This document shows, one piece after another, positions 22,044 to 23,062 of a DNA stretch of 23,062 nt. The translations under genes were made by a program, and so were the position numbers. A model generated the notes under the pieces. That model did not search any database and was not told the origin of the DNA. It worked only from the letters and a program-made list of their open reading frames with translations. Position 1 is the stretch's first letter. Each line of letters starts with the position of its first letter. The DNA is from a virus, in the IMG/VR virus record IMGVR_UViG_3300021424_000245, positions 1-23,062 of that record. One strand, written 5' to 3'.

Positions 22044-23062
22044 ATGGACAATAAAACTTCTATTTTAGTTAGCGGACAAGTACCTGAGTTTGTTCGTGAA
22101 GAGTATCCTTTATTTGTTACTTTTTTGAAAGCTTATTATGAGTTTTTGGAGAACAAACAAGGTGTAAACAAAAATGATTTGGTAACACAAGCCAAAAGTT
22201 TAAAAACAGTTTTTGATATTGACCAATCAATTGATGATTTTGAAAAACACTTTTTTAACACATATGCTTCTTTAGTACCAATTAATATTCAAGGAAATAA
22301 AGAATTATTAATTAAAAATATTTTGTCGCTTTATCAATCAAAAGGATCAGAAAACTCTTTTAAATTATTATTTCGTTTTCTTTTTGGCGAAGAACCTGAA
22401 ATATTTTATCCAAAAGATAATATTCTTAGGGCCTCTGGTGGTAAATGGAAAATAGACAAATCAATTAAAGTATCAAAAAATATTTCATCTTTTTATACCG
22501 CTGACGGAACAACAAAAGAATTTACAATTATTTCTAAACTAGATTCTGCTGGTTTAGATGTTTATTTGGATGATGTTTTAACTACTAGTGGTTTTAAAAT
22601 ACTAAAAGAATACAATTTAATTGTGTTCGATAGCAATTTAGCTGCAAACACAGAATTAGAGATATTTTATGATTCTGTAGGTCGTGAAATTTTTAATAAT
22701 AGAAAAGTCACTGGTTTATCTTCTGGCGCTACAACCATTATTGAAAAAACTTTTCAAAGAAACTTAAACAATAGAGAAGTGCTAGAACTATTCATTGATA
22801 ATAAAACAACAGTTGGTGATTTTGAAGCCGGCGAAGTTATAGAAACAGATGTTTTTATTGACGAAACTTTGATTAATGTTCGTTTAAGAACAGTTTCCGA
22901 ATTAAATTCAATTACTGTTACAAACTCAGGTTCTGGTTATAATGTTGGAGATCCTGTAATTATTACTGCTCCCAGATCATTGAGAACTCCGCAAGCAGTA
23001 GTTTCAAGTGTTTTTAAAGGTAGTATAGAAAATATAACAATTATTAATGGAGGTGCAGGGGG
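22044..23062 (+). CDS. baseplate or tail structural protein, N-terminal part (cut by window end)
   Basis: This is the first 339 residues of a gene starting at ATG 22044, one base after the gp6 stop codon, and open to the window end. The N-terminus (SILVSGQVPEFVREEYPLFVTFLKAYYEFLENKQG) and LLIKNILSLYQSKGSENSFKLLFRFLFGEEPEIFYPKDNIL are, from memory, typical of large baseplate or tail-fibre-network proteins that follow gp6 in aquatic T4-like phages, in the place of T4 gp7. From about residue 287 a Gly-rich beta-module begins (LNSITVTNSGSGYNVGDPVIIT), like those in gp6 and the 853-aa protein. I do not assign gp7 on sequence alone. Confidence 0.8.
   Translation, partial: MDNKTSILVSGQVPEFVREEYPLFVTFLKAYYEFLENKQGVNKNDLVTQAKSLKTVFDIDQSIDDFEKHFFNTYASLVPINIQGNKELLIKNILSLYQSKGSENSFKLLFRFLFGEEPEIFYPKDNILRASGGKWKIDKSIKVSKNISSFYTADGTTKEFTIISKLDSAGLDVYLDDVLTTSGFKILKEYNLIVFDSNLAANTELEIFYDSVGREIFNNRKVTGLSSGATTIIEKTFQRNLNNREVLELFIDNKTTVGDFEAGEVIETDVFIDETLINVRLRTVSELNSITVTNSGSGYNVGDPVIITAPRSLRTPQAVVSSVFKGSIENITIINGGAG

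Noticed and set aside
1-23062. CRISPR arrays, insertion sequences, integrase or attachment sites
   Set aside because: I saw no spaced direct repeats, transposase or integrase frames; the window reads as a continuous lytic-phage core region.

Overview
This window is part of a T4-like (myovirus) phage genome. The evidence is the set of T4 core genes: late-transcription and replication proteins gp33, gp59 and gp32 in the T4 order, a head-completion nuclease (gp4), and a nearly complete baseplate set (gp26/gp51, gp54- or gp19-like, gp48, gp53, gp27, split gp5, gp25, gp6). The DNA is AT-rich, genes are tightly packed with ATGA and TAATG overlaps, and the accessory genes (phoH, PD-(D/E)XK exonuclease, SleB-type hydrolase, HAD phosphatase) are those usual in aquatic T4-like phages. 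There is no direct host marker. The tmRNA architecture is of the kind known from alphaproteobacteria, cyanobacteria and some betaproteobacteria, and its tag looks most like betaproteobacterial tags. A proteobacterial host is therefore plausible but is an inference.

Layout. (1) 1-3187, plus strand: small early or accessory genes, a good sigma70-type promoter at 294-322, a decayed tRNA-like element at about 827-898, an FmdB-like protein, a strong terminator at 1794-1830, phoH and a RecB/Cas4-like exonuclease. (2) 3188-about 3440: a circularly permuted, two-piece tmRNA gene (ssrA). The acceptor piece with CCA comes first, then a 30-nt intervening segment, then the coding piece with tag ANDEKFALAA. 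A T4-late-type box (CATAAATA) lies about 40 nt upstream. (3) 3525-6884: SleB hydrolase, a small membrane protein, an unknown protein, gp33, gp59, a HAD phosphatase and gp32, ended by a classic UUCG terminator. (4) 6914-11799, minus strand: gp4-like nuclease, a conserved structural protein, a tail-tube-fold protein, gp26, a gp51-like frame, and a 699-aa tape-measure-like protein with a FlgJ-type muramidase domain. (5) 11829-23062, plus strand: gp48, gp53, gp27, gp5 split in two, an 853-aa structural protein, gp25, gp6, and the start of a further large baseplate or tail protein.

How it works together. Genes 33, 59 and 32 serve late transcription and replication. T4-late-like boxes (NNTAAATA) sit in front of the tmRNA, the divergent gp4/gp48 pair, the 192-aa gene and gp25. 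The two structural blocks build the tail hub and baseplate. The gp5 lysozyme domain is missing, and cell-wall cleavage appears to be carried instead by the FlgJ-like domain of the 699-aa protein and by the SleB hydrolase.

The two most notable points are the phage-borne permuted tmRNA and a canonical -1 slippery heptamer (A AAT TTT) at the end of gene 26. The heptamer would fuse gp26 to the gp51-like frame immediately upstream of the tape-measure-like gene, which mirrors the G/GT tail-chaperone frameshift of other tailed phages.
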